Source: Chrysomallon squamiferum
Taxonomy: Eukaryota > Mollusca > Gastropoda > Neomphalida > Peltospiridae
Length of the DNA: 15,000 bases
Assembly (NCBI GenBank): GCA_012295275.1
Contig: CM022668.1
Span: 3,558,080-3,573,079, forward strand
Direction of reading: 5' to 3'
Of the stretch, positions 1 through 8,322 are shown one piece after another. Both the position numbers and the translations under genes were made by a program. Each line of letters starts with the position of its first letter. Positions within the stretch are counted from its first letter, which is position 1. The notes below the pieces were generated by a model. That model saw only the letters and a program-made list of their open reading frames with translations, was not told the origin of the DNA and searched no databases.

Positions 1-2
1 AT

Positions 3-471
3 TCAACAAAATATTCCACCCACTTGGGTACCGGATCTACAGCGATCTGCAAAAATACCAGATGCAGGTTTCACAACTAAATGAAACCTCAGTTTTCGTT
101 GAGTAGCGAACAAACAAAAAGTGAATATCAAATCCGAACCAACCTAGACTGCGATTCCAAAAACTTTGTGTATTTGATAACATGCAACTTGTCTAAAAAA
201 CAGTATGTCGGCCAAACACAAAATATATTACGAATTGGAGCTGTTTGTCACAAATACGATATTAGGCATGAAGATGACATTTCTGTCGCTAAACATTTTG
301 ATTTATATTTAACATTTAGAAATAATCCCAAAAGAGCAAACACCCTTTCTCGGTTCCAAAACTGAAACTGACTCGAACGAGCAGCGTTTTGGATTCGCAT
401 ATTACAAACACAAAAACCATTTGGAATAAATGTTGATTCGGGCAAATGTAAAGAGAGATAAAATAATTTCC
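3..471 (+). pseudogene. Broken PLE GIY-YIG endonuclease domain with C-terminal tail
   Basis: All of this reads in one frame (codons from position 3), interrupted by stops at 78, 363, 369 and 469. First comes a linker end with CKNTRC, resembling the cysteine-rich zinc-finger-like motif before GIY-YIG in PLE proteins, with a later expected cysteine apparently lost. The GIY-YIG core follows: NFVYLITCN supplies the Y-L-I strand and QYVGQT the second half-motif, then HKYDIRHEDD and VAKHFDL, the usual continuation in the family. The arginine helix is damaged (LRIGAVCHKYD where family members have a LRxRxNxHR-like stretch). After the stops, FWIRILQTQKPFGINVD matches the canonical end of PLE proteins (aromatic-W-I, then P-x-G-I/L-N). 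An ATG at 81 opens a 94-codon stretch, but it is not a real start because homology begins upstream. The family assignment rests on recognised motifs, not on a search. Confidence 0.8.
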
Positions 472-627
472 CCAATAATTTACACTCGCTGCAACACTGA
501 CATTGGTACAATTATGAAGGAACAATATTTTAACTTACAGATGAAAAAACCAATAACAGCGCCTCCCGCCATAGCTTACAGGAAAAATGCAAGTCTAAAA
601 GACGTTTTAGTCTACCCGATTTTCTGA
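457..627 (+). pseudogene. PLE linker fragment, out of canonical order
   Basis: This fragment reads in a different frame from the GIY-YIG piece and overlaps its last codons. Residues such as IIYTRCNTDIGTIMKEQYF and then APPAIAYRKNASLKDVLV resemble the conserved PLE stretch between the RT thumb and the GIY-YIG linker (a hydrophobic strand, a helix ending in a K-x-x-W/Y-type motif, then P-x-I-A-Y-R/K-x-x-x-L-R/K-D-x-L-V). In intact proteins this lies upstream of the cysteine motif and endonuclease; here it lies downstream. The similarity stops after LVYPIF at 627, where the family normally continues into the cysteine-rich linker. An open frame with ATG at 430 covers it, but codons 430-456 belong to the neighbouring piece read in the wrong frame. 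It may be part of a second, truncated tandem copy or a local rearrangement. Confidence 0.65.
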
Positions 628-997
628 ATTATATGCCTGAATAAAGTTATGTTTCCAAAGGATTTACGAATTAACGCAGAAAAAGGGACGGAAATGTTTT
701 AAAATGTTTTCAAAGGATACCGAATTTTTTGGAATTATTATTATTATTATTATTCTGTAATGTTACATTTGTTTTATTTTAGTTTATCTTATTTTATTTT
801 TATTTTTTGAATGCTGTTGTATACAGTTTAAAATGTTTTATGTATGTAAATAACTGTTTTTGAAATAATAAATATATAGACAAAGGACCAAAACATAGTG
901 TAACACATTACAATGGTCAGTCCCTAGAGATAAAATTAGAAAATAATTATTTTTTGATAATAAAAGGATTCATGTGCCAGTTGTGTTTTTTATTCTT

Positions 998-1000
<3 letters not shown>
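628..1000. other. T-rich noncoding tail after the PLE fragments
   Basis: There is no open frame of note. The stretch holds an (ATT)7 tract at 734-754, T-rich runs at 770-807, and a possible poly(A) signal AATAAA at 867-872. From about 900 to 1000 the sequence is plain AT-rich DNA leading into the CA tract. The first part is probably the 3' untranslated end of the PLE. That is an inference from position and composition. Confidence 0.45.
734..754 (+). repeat. (ATT)7 microsatellite
   Basis: Seven uninterrupted ATT triplets lie within the presumed PLE tail. Simple tracts near the 3' end are common in retroelement copies, so it could have been part of the inserted element. Confidence 0.9.

Positions 1001-1056
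<56 letters not shown>
1001..1056 (+). repeat. (CA)28 microsatellite
   Basis: A perfect, uninterrupted CA dinucleotide tract of 56 bases, the purest dinucleotide run in the window. Perfect tracts of this length are usually length-polymorphic, and alternating CA/TG can adopt Z-DNA. Both points are general knowledge and are not shown here. Confidence 0.98.
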
Positions 1057-1057
<1 letters not shown>

Positions 1058-1099
1058 TATCTTGGTGCCATACGTTCGACTCTTAACACTGTAATCGTT

Positions 1100-1265
1100 A
1101 TATCCTTAACTTTTGTCTTTCAGTATAACATAATAACAGTAGATGTTTAACTTTTATCTTTCACTGTAACACTAACTGTATGTACTTTTGTCAATCAGTA
1201 TATGTCTAATGTCTACATAATTTTATGCTTAACTTTCATCTTTTTATATACAATTACAATGAAAC
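1100..1265 (+). repeat. Degenerate 34-48 bp tandem repeat, about four copies
   Basis: Four diverged copies share a core close to TTAACTTTTGTCTTTCAGTA. Core positions are about 1106, 1147, 1182 (a shortened core with CAATCAGTA) and 1229. The spacing is 41, about 34 and about 48 bases, so copies have gained and lost sequence. The third and fourth copies are the most divergent. It looks like an old minisatellite that is no longer homogenised, unlike the two large arrays downstream. Confidence 0.55.
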
Positions 1266-1849
1266 TAATTCAAATAAATATTGATTAAACACACAAGTTA
1301 CGACATTCTAACAAAAATTATCTTTTTCTTGTCTGATTTACACAAATCCATTTCACGTCAGTGTTTAATGGGGAAAAAAGAGAGAAAAAAAAAGACTTGT
1401 GAAACTGAGTAAGATTCTCTAAGTAAAGATATTTTACAGACAACAAAAGAGTTTTATATTTCTGGGGCAAATACAAAACACCGGAGACTGCCGTAATAGA
1501 GAAACAGTTTGTTATCAGGATTATTCACGTCTCACCTGCAAATACCAGCCATATATGTCAGGTGGAATCTTTATCAAACAGTTGTTATTGTAGTAACCAA
1601 TAGCTAGTTAGTGATAACTAGTAAACAATGGGTCCACCTAGTCACATGTCACAATACTTGTCACCCGACTCGTGTCACATCGCAGTGCTTAATCCGAGCT
1701 GCTGTATCAACCAGCAGTGCTGAACAAAACAGCAGTGTCTGGCTTTCAGCGGACAGGACATGCCTCACATTACTTCAGTGATTAAGTTTAAATAGCTGCG
1801 TAAATGTGGCTGAAAGAAGTAATAGGAAGAGGAGGGTGCGGTGGTTTTT
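1266..1849. other. Noncoding stretch with GCAGTG and GTCAC motif clusters
   Basis: I find no coding signal. Between 1640 and 1690 the motif GTCAC or GTCACA recurs four times, and GCAGTG occurs three times between about 1683 and 1737. CTGCTG and CAGCAG near 1699-1715 can form a six-base stem. Near 1505 and 1571 are short matches to the 26 bp unit of the minisatellite at 5054-5723. The 584 bases are otherwise unremarkable. Confidence 0.6.
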
Positions 1850-3819
1850 ACTGATATACTGATACACACACACTGTGTTACACAGATATACTGATACACA
1901 CATTGTTACACAGATATACTGATTCACAAATGTGTTACACAGATATACTGATTCACGCACTGTGTTACACAGATATACTGATACACACACTGTGTTACAC
2001 AGATATACTGATTCACAAATGTGTTACACAGATATACTGATTCACGCACTGTGTTACACAGATATACTGATTCACAAATGTGTTACACAGATATACTGAT
2101 TCACGCACTGTGTTACACAGATATACTGATACACACACTGTTACACAGATATACTGATTCACAAATGTGTTACACAGATATACTGATTCACACACTGTGT
2201 TACACAGATATACTGATTCACAAATGTGTTACACAGATATACTGATTCACGCACTGTGTTACACAGATATACTGATACACACACTTACACAGATATACTG
2301 ATACACACACTGTGTTACACAGATATACTGATACACACAGTGATACACAGATATACTGATTCACACACTGTGTTACACAGATATACTGATTCACACACTG
2401 TGTTACACAGATATACTGATTCACACACTGTGTTACACAGATATACTGATTCACACACTGTGTTACGCAGATATACTTATACAAACACACTGTGTTACAC
2501 AGATATACTGATACACACACACTGGTTTACACAGATATACTGATACACACACTGTGTTACACAGATATACTGATACACACACACTGTTACACAGATATAC
2601 TGATATACACACTGTGTTACACAGATATACTGATACACACACTGTGTTACACAGATATACTGATACATACACTGTGTACCAGAGATATACTGATACACAC
2701 ACTGTGTTACACAGATACACACACTGATACACACACTGGTTTACACACAGATATACTGATACACACACTGTGTTACACAGATATACTGATACACACACTG
2801 TGTTACACAGATATACTGATACACACACTGTGTTACACAGATATACTGATACACACACTGTGTACCACAGATATACTGATACACACACTGTGTTACACAG
2901 ATACACACACTGATACACACACACTGGTTTACACAGATATACTGATAAACACACTGTGTTACACAGATATACTGATACACACACACTGTTACACATATAT
3001 ATTGATACACACACTGTGTTACACAGATATACTGATACACACACACTGTTACACAGATATACTGATACACACACACTGTTACACAGATATACTGATACAC
3101 ACACTGTGTTATACAGATATACTGATACACACACTTTGTTACACAGATATACTGAAACACACACTGTTACACAGATATACTGATATACACACACTGTTAC
3201 ACAGATATACTGATACACACACTGTTACACAGATATATTGATACACATACACTGTGTTACACAGATATACTGATATACACACACTGTGTTACACAGATAT
3301 ACTGATACACACACTGTGTTACACAGATATACTGATACACACACTGTTACACAGATATACTGATACACACACTGTGTACCACAGATATACTGATACACAC
3401 ACTGTGTTACACAGATACACACACTGTGTACCACAGATATACTGATACACATACACTGTGTTACACAGATATACTGATACACATACACTGTGTTACACAG
3501 ATATACTGATACACATACACTGTGTTACACAGATATACTAATACACACACACTGTGTTACACAGATATACTGATACACACACTGTTACACAGATACACAC
3601 ACTGGTATACACCCTGTGTTACACATATATACTGATACAGACACTGTTACACAGATATACTGATACACACACTGTGTTACACAGATATACTGATACAGAC
3701 TCACTGTGTTACACATATATACTGATACACACACTGTGTTACACAGATATACTGATACATACACTCTGTTACACAGATATACTGATATATACACACTGTT
3801 ACACAGATATACTGATATA
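1850..3819 (+). repeat. Minisatellite 1: about 67 copies of a 26-30 bp unit
   Basis: A nearly continuous tandem array of almost 2 kb. Each unit has an invariant core ACACAGATATACTGAT followed by a variable spacer, most often ACACACACTGTGTT, giving 30 bp; spacer variants give 26, 28 or 29 bp. Three spacer classes occur: ATTCACAAATGTGTT (X), ATTCACGCACTGTGTT (Y) and ATACACACACTGTGTT (Z). X and Y are confined to about 1911-2470, and Z variants fill the rest. A 30 bp unit equals ten codons and contains no stop in several frames, so long open frames appear on both strands, for example 2492-3241 plus and 2463-3218 minus, encoding YTDILIHTLC-like or CVSVYLCNTV-like decapeptides. Unit-length changes break these frames without compensation, arguing against coding. 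Two near-palindromes recur per unit: CAGATATACTG and ACACACTGTGT. Confidence 0.97.
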
Positions 3820-5053
3820 GTCACGTAAAAAATAGCCATATAAATCATCAACCGTGCCTCTGTCCACGCATCCAGCAAACCAGAAAATTATCAATCATTC
3901 ATCCACTGGATTACTGATCCATGTATCATTGTATCCAACAAATCAGTCAATCTTTCTATTATTTCAAAGATCGAATCATCCACTGGATATATCTAATGAA
4001 AACATTGTCTTACCTCCATTTCTCCCTCACAAACACACACAGACAGAATTACTTACAAGTAAAATGAAGCTTTCTATATTTGACACATCTCATTTAGAAT
4101 TGAGGAGAGGATCAAGAAGCTAGTAAAAGGAACAGCTGGGTTTGCTGACACGTGTATGTACATTTTTGAGTATTGAAGTGCATGTTCCATTTAAGATACA
4201 AAACAAATAATTCTGTAATGTATACAGTTAAAATATAAATATACATTATGGAAAATGTAAAATATATACTACATTCCAAAAACCGTAAGAATATGGAATC
4301 CCAAACATAATATAGAAAAATTAAATTATTGTTTAGTGAGAAATTTTGCAACATGACTCTCAAACTATTATGGAAATAATAATAATGATGATGATGAAAC
4401 TTTCAGAAATAATTACCAAATAAATATAAAACAACTGTCATAGATGTCACTAACACTATTCAATTTTTGTTTGTTTGTTATGTGTTAGTTCCAGTGAAAG
4501 CAAACCCATTTTTGGAACTCCTGGTTACAGTGCAACTCTATCTGGACAATACTGTTGAGAATGTTTCTCTAATGGTGTGATTTTATGATATCTTGCTGTG
4601 TTATTATCGCAATCTCTGCTCCCTAACATCAATCACAATTATTGTGATATTCTCGTGATTACTTTCTGAGCTGGTTTCATTAATTCGGATGGTAACAGCA
4701 GTGTATGAGTTTTCACACCATGCTCTTTCCTGTAGTTGGTGTTGGTTGTTTGGAATATATCATCCTTCAACACACTAATGGCAGACATTTTAATTTAAAG
4801 AGTCGAAAAAAAAGAGAAATTAATCAGAAGTGACAAACAAAATAATTGTCATTATTTTATTGTCAGTAACAGCAGTTAATGTCAACTGTTTGCTTAACTT
4901 GTTTTGTTTCATGAAACGTTACTTTGTTTCAGATTTATATACGGCAATGTATTTTTTTATACGTTTTTCTTCACAATCATAGTTTATTATCATCCTGTTT
5001 ATGAAGAGTTGTAATAATATTTATACTTTTATTATTACTACAACCAGTAATTC
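3820..5053. other. AT-rich noncoding spacer between the two minisatellites
   Basis: About 1.2 kb with no credible gene. CATCCACTGGAT occurs twice, near 3900 and 3977. A mixed (AAT)n(GAT)n tract lies at 4374-4396. The few open frames (3854-4123 plus, 4112-4363 minus) are short, of low complexity and match nothing I recognise. No transposon end or RNA gene was seen. Confidence 0.65.
4374..4396 (+). repeat. (AAT)n-(GAT)n compound microsatellite
   Basis: A short run of AAT triplets passes directly into about four GAT triplets, a point-mutation transition typical of trinucleotide loci in this window. Confidence 0.85.
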
Positions 5054-5723
5054 ACAGTTTGTTATCAAAAGGTTGTATGTCGGTCTGTTGTCAAACTGTT
5101 GTATGGCACTTTGTTGTCAAACTGTTGTATCTACGTTTGTTGTCAAACTGTTGTATGTCAGTTTGTTATCAAACTGTTGTATGTCACTTTGTTGTCAAAC
5201 TGTTGTATTCACTTTGTTGTCAAACTGTTGTATGTAGTTTCTTATCAAACTGTTGTATGTCACTTTGTTGTCAAACTGCTGTATGTCACTTTGTTGTCAA
5301 ACTGTTGTATGTCACTTTGTTGTCAAACTGTTGTATCTACGTTTGTTGTCAAACTGTTGTATGTCAGTTTGTTATCAAACTGCTGTATGTCACTTTGTTG
5401 TCAAACTGTTGTATGTCACTTTGTTATTGAAACGTTTGTTGTCAAACTGTTGTATGTCACTTTGTTGTCAAACTGTTCACTTTATCTGTCACTTTGTTGT
5501 CAAACTGTTGTATGTCAGTTTGTTATCAAACTGTTGTATGTCACTTTGTTGTCAAACTGTTGTATTCACTTTGTTGTCAAACTGTTGTATGTCAGTTTCT
5601 TATCAAACTGTTGTATGTCAGTTTGTTGTCAAACTGCTGTATGTCACTTTGTTGTCAAACTGCTGTATGTCACTTTGATATGAAACTGTTGTATACGCCA
5701 GTCTGTTATCAAGCTATTGTATA
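5054..5723 (+). repeat. Minisatellite 2: about 26 copies of a 26 bp unit
   Basis: A tandem array of about 670 bases. The unit reads TTTGTTGTCAAACTGTTG followed by TATGTCAC, with variants: TTATC for TTGTC, CAG for CAC, ATCTACG or ATTCAC for ATGTCAC, and CTGCTG for CTGTTG. The first unit (about 5055) and the last two (about 5672-5723) are most diverged, as usual at array edges. Because 26 is not a multiple of three and the unit lacks stops, all three plus-strand frames stay open for hundreds of bases (for example 5099-5683), reading LSNCCM, CCQTVVCHF or VVKLLYV repeats. That pattern comes from the repeat and is not evidence of a gene. Each unit carries an inverted repeat, CAGTTTG / CAAACTG with a four-base loop, perfect in the CAG variants and with one mismatch in the CAC variants. 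Confidence 0.96.
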
Positions 5724-6739
5724 AGACATCCTGTAAGTTACTTAAACATTTTTTACATTTGTATAATGCTAGACTGTGTAATTCGCTTATGTTAAAAGGA
5801 AGGTCAAGACGACCCATAATACACTTTTATCTTAATACACGTAGCATGTTGAAAAGATTTCATGAAATAAAACCATGTTGATTTATTGAGAAGAACAAAA
5901 AGTCTGCTTTGAAATGTCCACATTTCACATTAAATACAGTCATTACAGTTTTCTTAAATCAGCATTTCGCACTTTTGTGTTAACTCAAATTGAAGAGTAG
6001 TTTTTTAAATCTCGTTTTCTACTTAACTGCTTTCATTATTTTAAATCCCTCCCTGTTTATCAGCATAGCACGAAATAACACTGCATTTAGTGTGTGTTGC
6101 GTTCCTCGGTTTTCACTGATTTATTTATTAAAGTAAAATCAGAAAACTATGTGAAAAATAACAATGTTTATATTTTCTGATGAGAACAGGAATGTCAGAT
6201 TTTTAGCATTATGAAAATGATGCAAGTCATGATATTCTTGGTGCTAATAATAAAGAATAAATAAAACAAATAAGAAAAATAATTAAAAAGTGATCAGCGC
6301 AAATGAAGAGTTAGAATGAATGAATGGATGAATGAGAGTTAATTCTTGAATAGATCTTAAGACATTTTCTTAAGATACATATACTATTAATATCAAAAGG
6401 AGGAGGTATTTGCAACGATGGATTTTATTTTCATCTTCAACACTGAGCATAAGACTGGAATAGGAAATAGCCTGATGATAAATTATGATGACTAACCTTC
6501 CAACCCATTCTTCCACATATTAATCACGTCTACATCTCTCCACAAACAGAAATTAACTGATAAAAATGTCAGGCAGGACTGGCTGGAACAGATAATTGAC
6601 TCTGAGAGATTCAATCCTCAGACGTGCTGATCCTGATATCAGACCTGACAATACCTGACCAATCTTCGTTACAACAGTAGTACGTGCTGGTCAACCTCTG
6701 TAAGTGATGGCCTCTATGACCTCGTGGCATGCGACCTGC
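5724..6739. other. Unique noncoding stretch
   Basis: About 1 kb in which I find no gene, RNA or transposon motif. The first 800 bases are AT-rich, with a weak GAAT/GGAT repeat around 6316-6338. From about 6560 the GC content rises, with a 10-base palindrome CTGATATCAG at 6633-6642, leading into the inverted-repeat structure at 6740. Confidence 0.6.
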
Positions 6740-6814
6740 CACTGTGACATGTGTCACTTATACAACCAGATTACATGTGACATGTTGTATCTGTCTACCT
6801 GTCCTGTCACAGTG
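6740..6814. repeat. Nested inverted repeat, possible stem-loop
   Basis: A perfect 10-base inverted repeat, CACTGTGACA at 6740-6749 and TGTCACAGTG at 6805-6814, encloses a second perfect 7-base pair, ATACAAC at 6760-6766 and GTTGTAT at 6784-6790. The left side also contains GTGACATGTGTCAC (6744-6757), with its own six-base arms around TG. The core motif GTGACATG appears twice. The structure might act as DNA (palindromic protein sites) or as a folded transcript; the sequence alone does not say. No poly(A) tail or target duplication marks it as a mobile element. Confidence 0.55.
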
Positions 6815-7637
6815 ATTGATGGTGACCGCACTCTGCAGTGTGTACTGGACATTCCTACTGTCCAATCTGACTAAATAAATAATGTATACATATGTCCTTC
6901 ATGTCCACTGACAAACACTGCCGAACAAATATATCAGAGGCCGTTCAGGAGATAGGATTTACCCATTCACTTGAATATGAGGATGTTAGTGTGTCTTCTA
7001 ATAGCATCATCCAGGTTTCAAAGACACAAACACGCAGAAAGACAACGCATGCGCATACATATATATACACAATACAAACAATAAGCACACAATACATAAC
7101 AAACACACTCATATGCACAGAACCACACATAACTATGTAACACGAAAAAAATTTACTAACAGAGCAAAACCGAGAGTATGAATAAATAACAAATACAGAC
7201 AGTAGTAGTTGGAAAGGAGAATTACAAGATGTTTATAAAAAGGTTACAGGTCTCAGCTCTACACAATGGTAGTTTATCTATGATTTTAATTAGATTGCAG
7301 AAACAATAACAAGTATTAATTAACTACAGTAATATAAACAACACTTCCTCGCTGTTAGATTCTTATCACAGAATCAGATATTTTAATTATCATAAATTCG
7401 TCTTACGGGTTCAGAACGGCTCTTCTAGCTGATTTCTAGAACTAATACGTCTATAAAACACGCAGTAAAATAATCTAGCTTTACGCAGGAAATGAATTGC
7501 TTCTCAGCCGACGGAAATTTCTCGAAGGAAAAACTTTAATTCTGTTCTGGAAGAAAGATTTTTCAGATTTCTGATTGTCGATCTGTTTTACCAAGAAAAC
7601 TTAATTATTAGTCTTGTTTATTTTTAATATTTACGTT
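6815..7637. other. Noncoding stretch with an AC/AT-rich patch
   Basis: An 82-codon open frame with ATG at 6892 ends at 7140. Its second half is only the translation of a degenerate AC/TA-rich patch at about 7042-7135, and the first half has no recognisable motif, so it is not called as a gene. The rest is AT-rich with no further signal. Confidence 0.6.
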
Positions 7638-7677
7638 TGTGTGTGTGTGTGTGTGTGTATGTGTGTGTATGTGTGTG
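7638..7677 (+). repeat. (TG)n microsatellite with two TA interruptions
   Basis: A TG dinucleotide tract of 40 bases with two TATG interruptions in its second half. The interruptions would be expected to make it less length-variable than the pure CA tract at 1001-1056. Confidence 0.95.
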
Positions 7678-7954
7678 CAAAAAAAGAAAATATATAAATG
7701 AAATCAAAAGTAAAGAAGCCAGATCGTTAATTGGGACATGTTAAATCATTATCAATACAGCAAACAACTAGTGCTGCTTACAAAACATTTTGTCGTTTTA
7801 TCGTATTTAGTAAGTTGTTCACCAGCGAAAAGCTCCAGAGGATAATAAATTAACTGTCTAGACATGATTTGTTCTGAAATAACTCTTTTAAAAATCTCAC
7901 ACGAAACTCCAATTTATAACATTTGACGTACTGCTTCAACATTGGCAGCAAGTC

Positions 7955-8020
7955 CACGTGCTGTTGAAAAGAAACTGCGAGGTAGTTCTTTAGACAGCAT
8001 CAGCTATGTGTGACGTCACA
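7955..8020. promoter_or_regulatory. Candidate regulatory site group: E-box and perfect CRE
   Basis: CACGTG (a canonical E-box) lies at 7955-7960 and TGACGTCA (the full palindromic cAMP response element bound by CREB/ATF bZIP factors) at 8011-8018, inside a 12-base perfect palindrome TGTGACGTCACA at 8009-8020. A half-site TTGACGTA lies at about 7923. Full CREs are uncommon by chance in AT-rich DNA. No gene start can be identified next to them, so a regulatory role is only a possibility. Confidence 0.35.
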
Positions 8021-8322
8021 TTCCAGATCTGTTATAACTGATAGCTGTTGTTGTGAAGATGTTTTTTCTTTGTTTTCATGTTTTTGTTGGCATCGTCAGA
8101 TGCACAAATTTCTAAATTCTCTGTTAGCGTGAAATCATCAACATTCTGTGCACTGAACTGAACTGCGAAGTCAGAGATTAACTCGTTTCATGCAGCACAT
8201 TTACCACTTTGGGATCGCCTGTTACCACAGTAACTATTTACAGACAGACAGACTGATGTATGGCTTTAAGAAAGGTAAATCAACTAATTAAATAAACAAA
8301 ATAAATAATTAATAAATAAAAT

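Larger units (their letters stand above)
1..890 (+). mobile_element. Degenerate Penelope-like element (PLE), permuted 3' portion
   Basis: This interval groups the coding remnants at 3-471 and 457-627 with a T-rich, noncoding tail that contains (ATT)n at 734-754 and AATAAA at 867-872. PLEs are retroelements whose single protein has a reverse transcriptase, a linker and, in many animal families, a C-terminal GIY-YIG endonuclease. Only linker and endonuclease pieces are visible; no reverse transcriptase motif lies in the window, which opens inside the element. Several stops and frame changes show it is dead. The right edge is uncertain: 890 is where the T-rich tail passes into unrelated sequence by eye. 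No target-site duplication could be defined. Confidence 0.75.

Noticed and set aside
248-525. Minus-strand frames of 87 and 69 codons over the PLE remnant
   Set aside because: They are antisense to a segment with clear plus-strand PLE homology and show no motif of their own.
1070-1080. ACGTTCGACTC, similar to a tRNA/SINE B box
   Set aside because: No A box lies at the right distance upstream (the CA microsatellite is there), and no cloverleaf or SINE body follows.
2492-3241. 249-codon plus-strand frame with YTDILIHTLC repeats, and the matching minus-strand frame at 2463-3218
   Set aside because: Both lie entirely inside the tandem array, overlap each other antisense, and stay open only because the 30 bp unit lacks stops. 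Unit-length variants shift the frame without compensation.
1850-3819. Possibility that minisatellite 1 is a CRISPR-like or centromeric array
   Set aside because: There are no unique spacers between conserved repeats, as CRISPR requires, and the array is about 2 kb with unique flanks, too short to call centromeric.
5099-5683. 194-codon frame with LSNCCM / CCQTVVCHF repeats, and companion frames in the other two plus-strand phases
   Set aside because: All three plus frames of minisatellite 2 are open because its 26 bp unit has no stop, so openness is not evidence of coding.
6892-7140. 82-codon frame starting with ATG
   Set aside because: The C-terminal half is the translation of a degenerate AC/TA repeat, and the N-terminal half has no recognisable domain.
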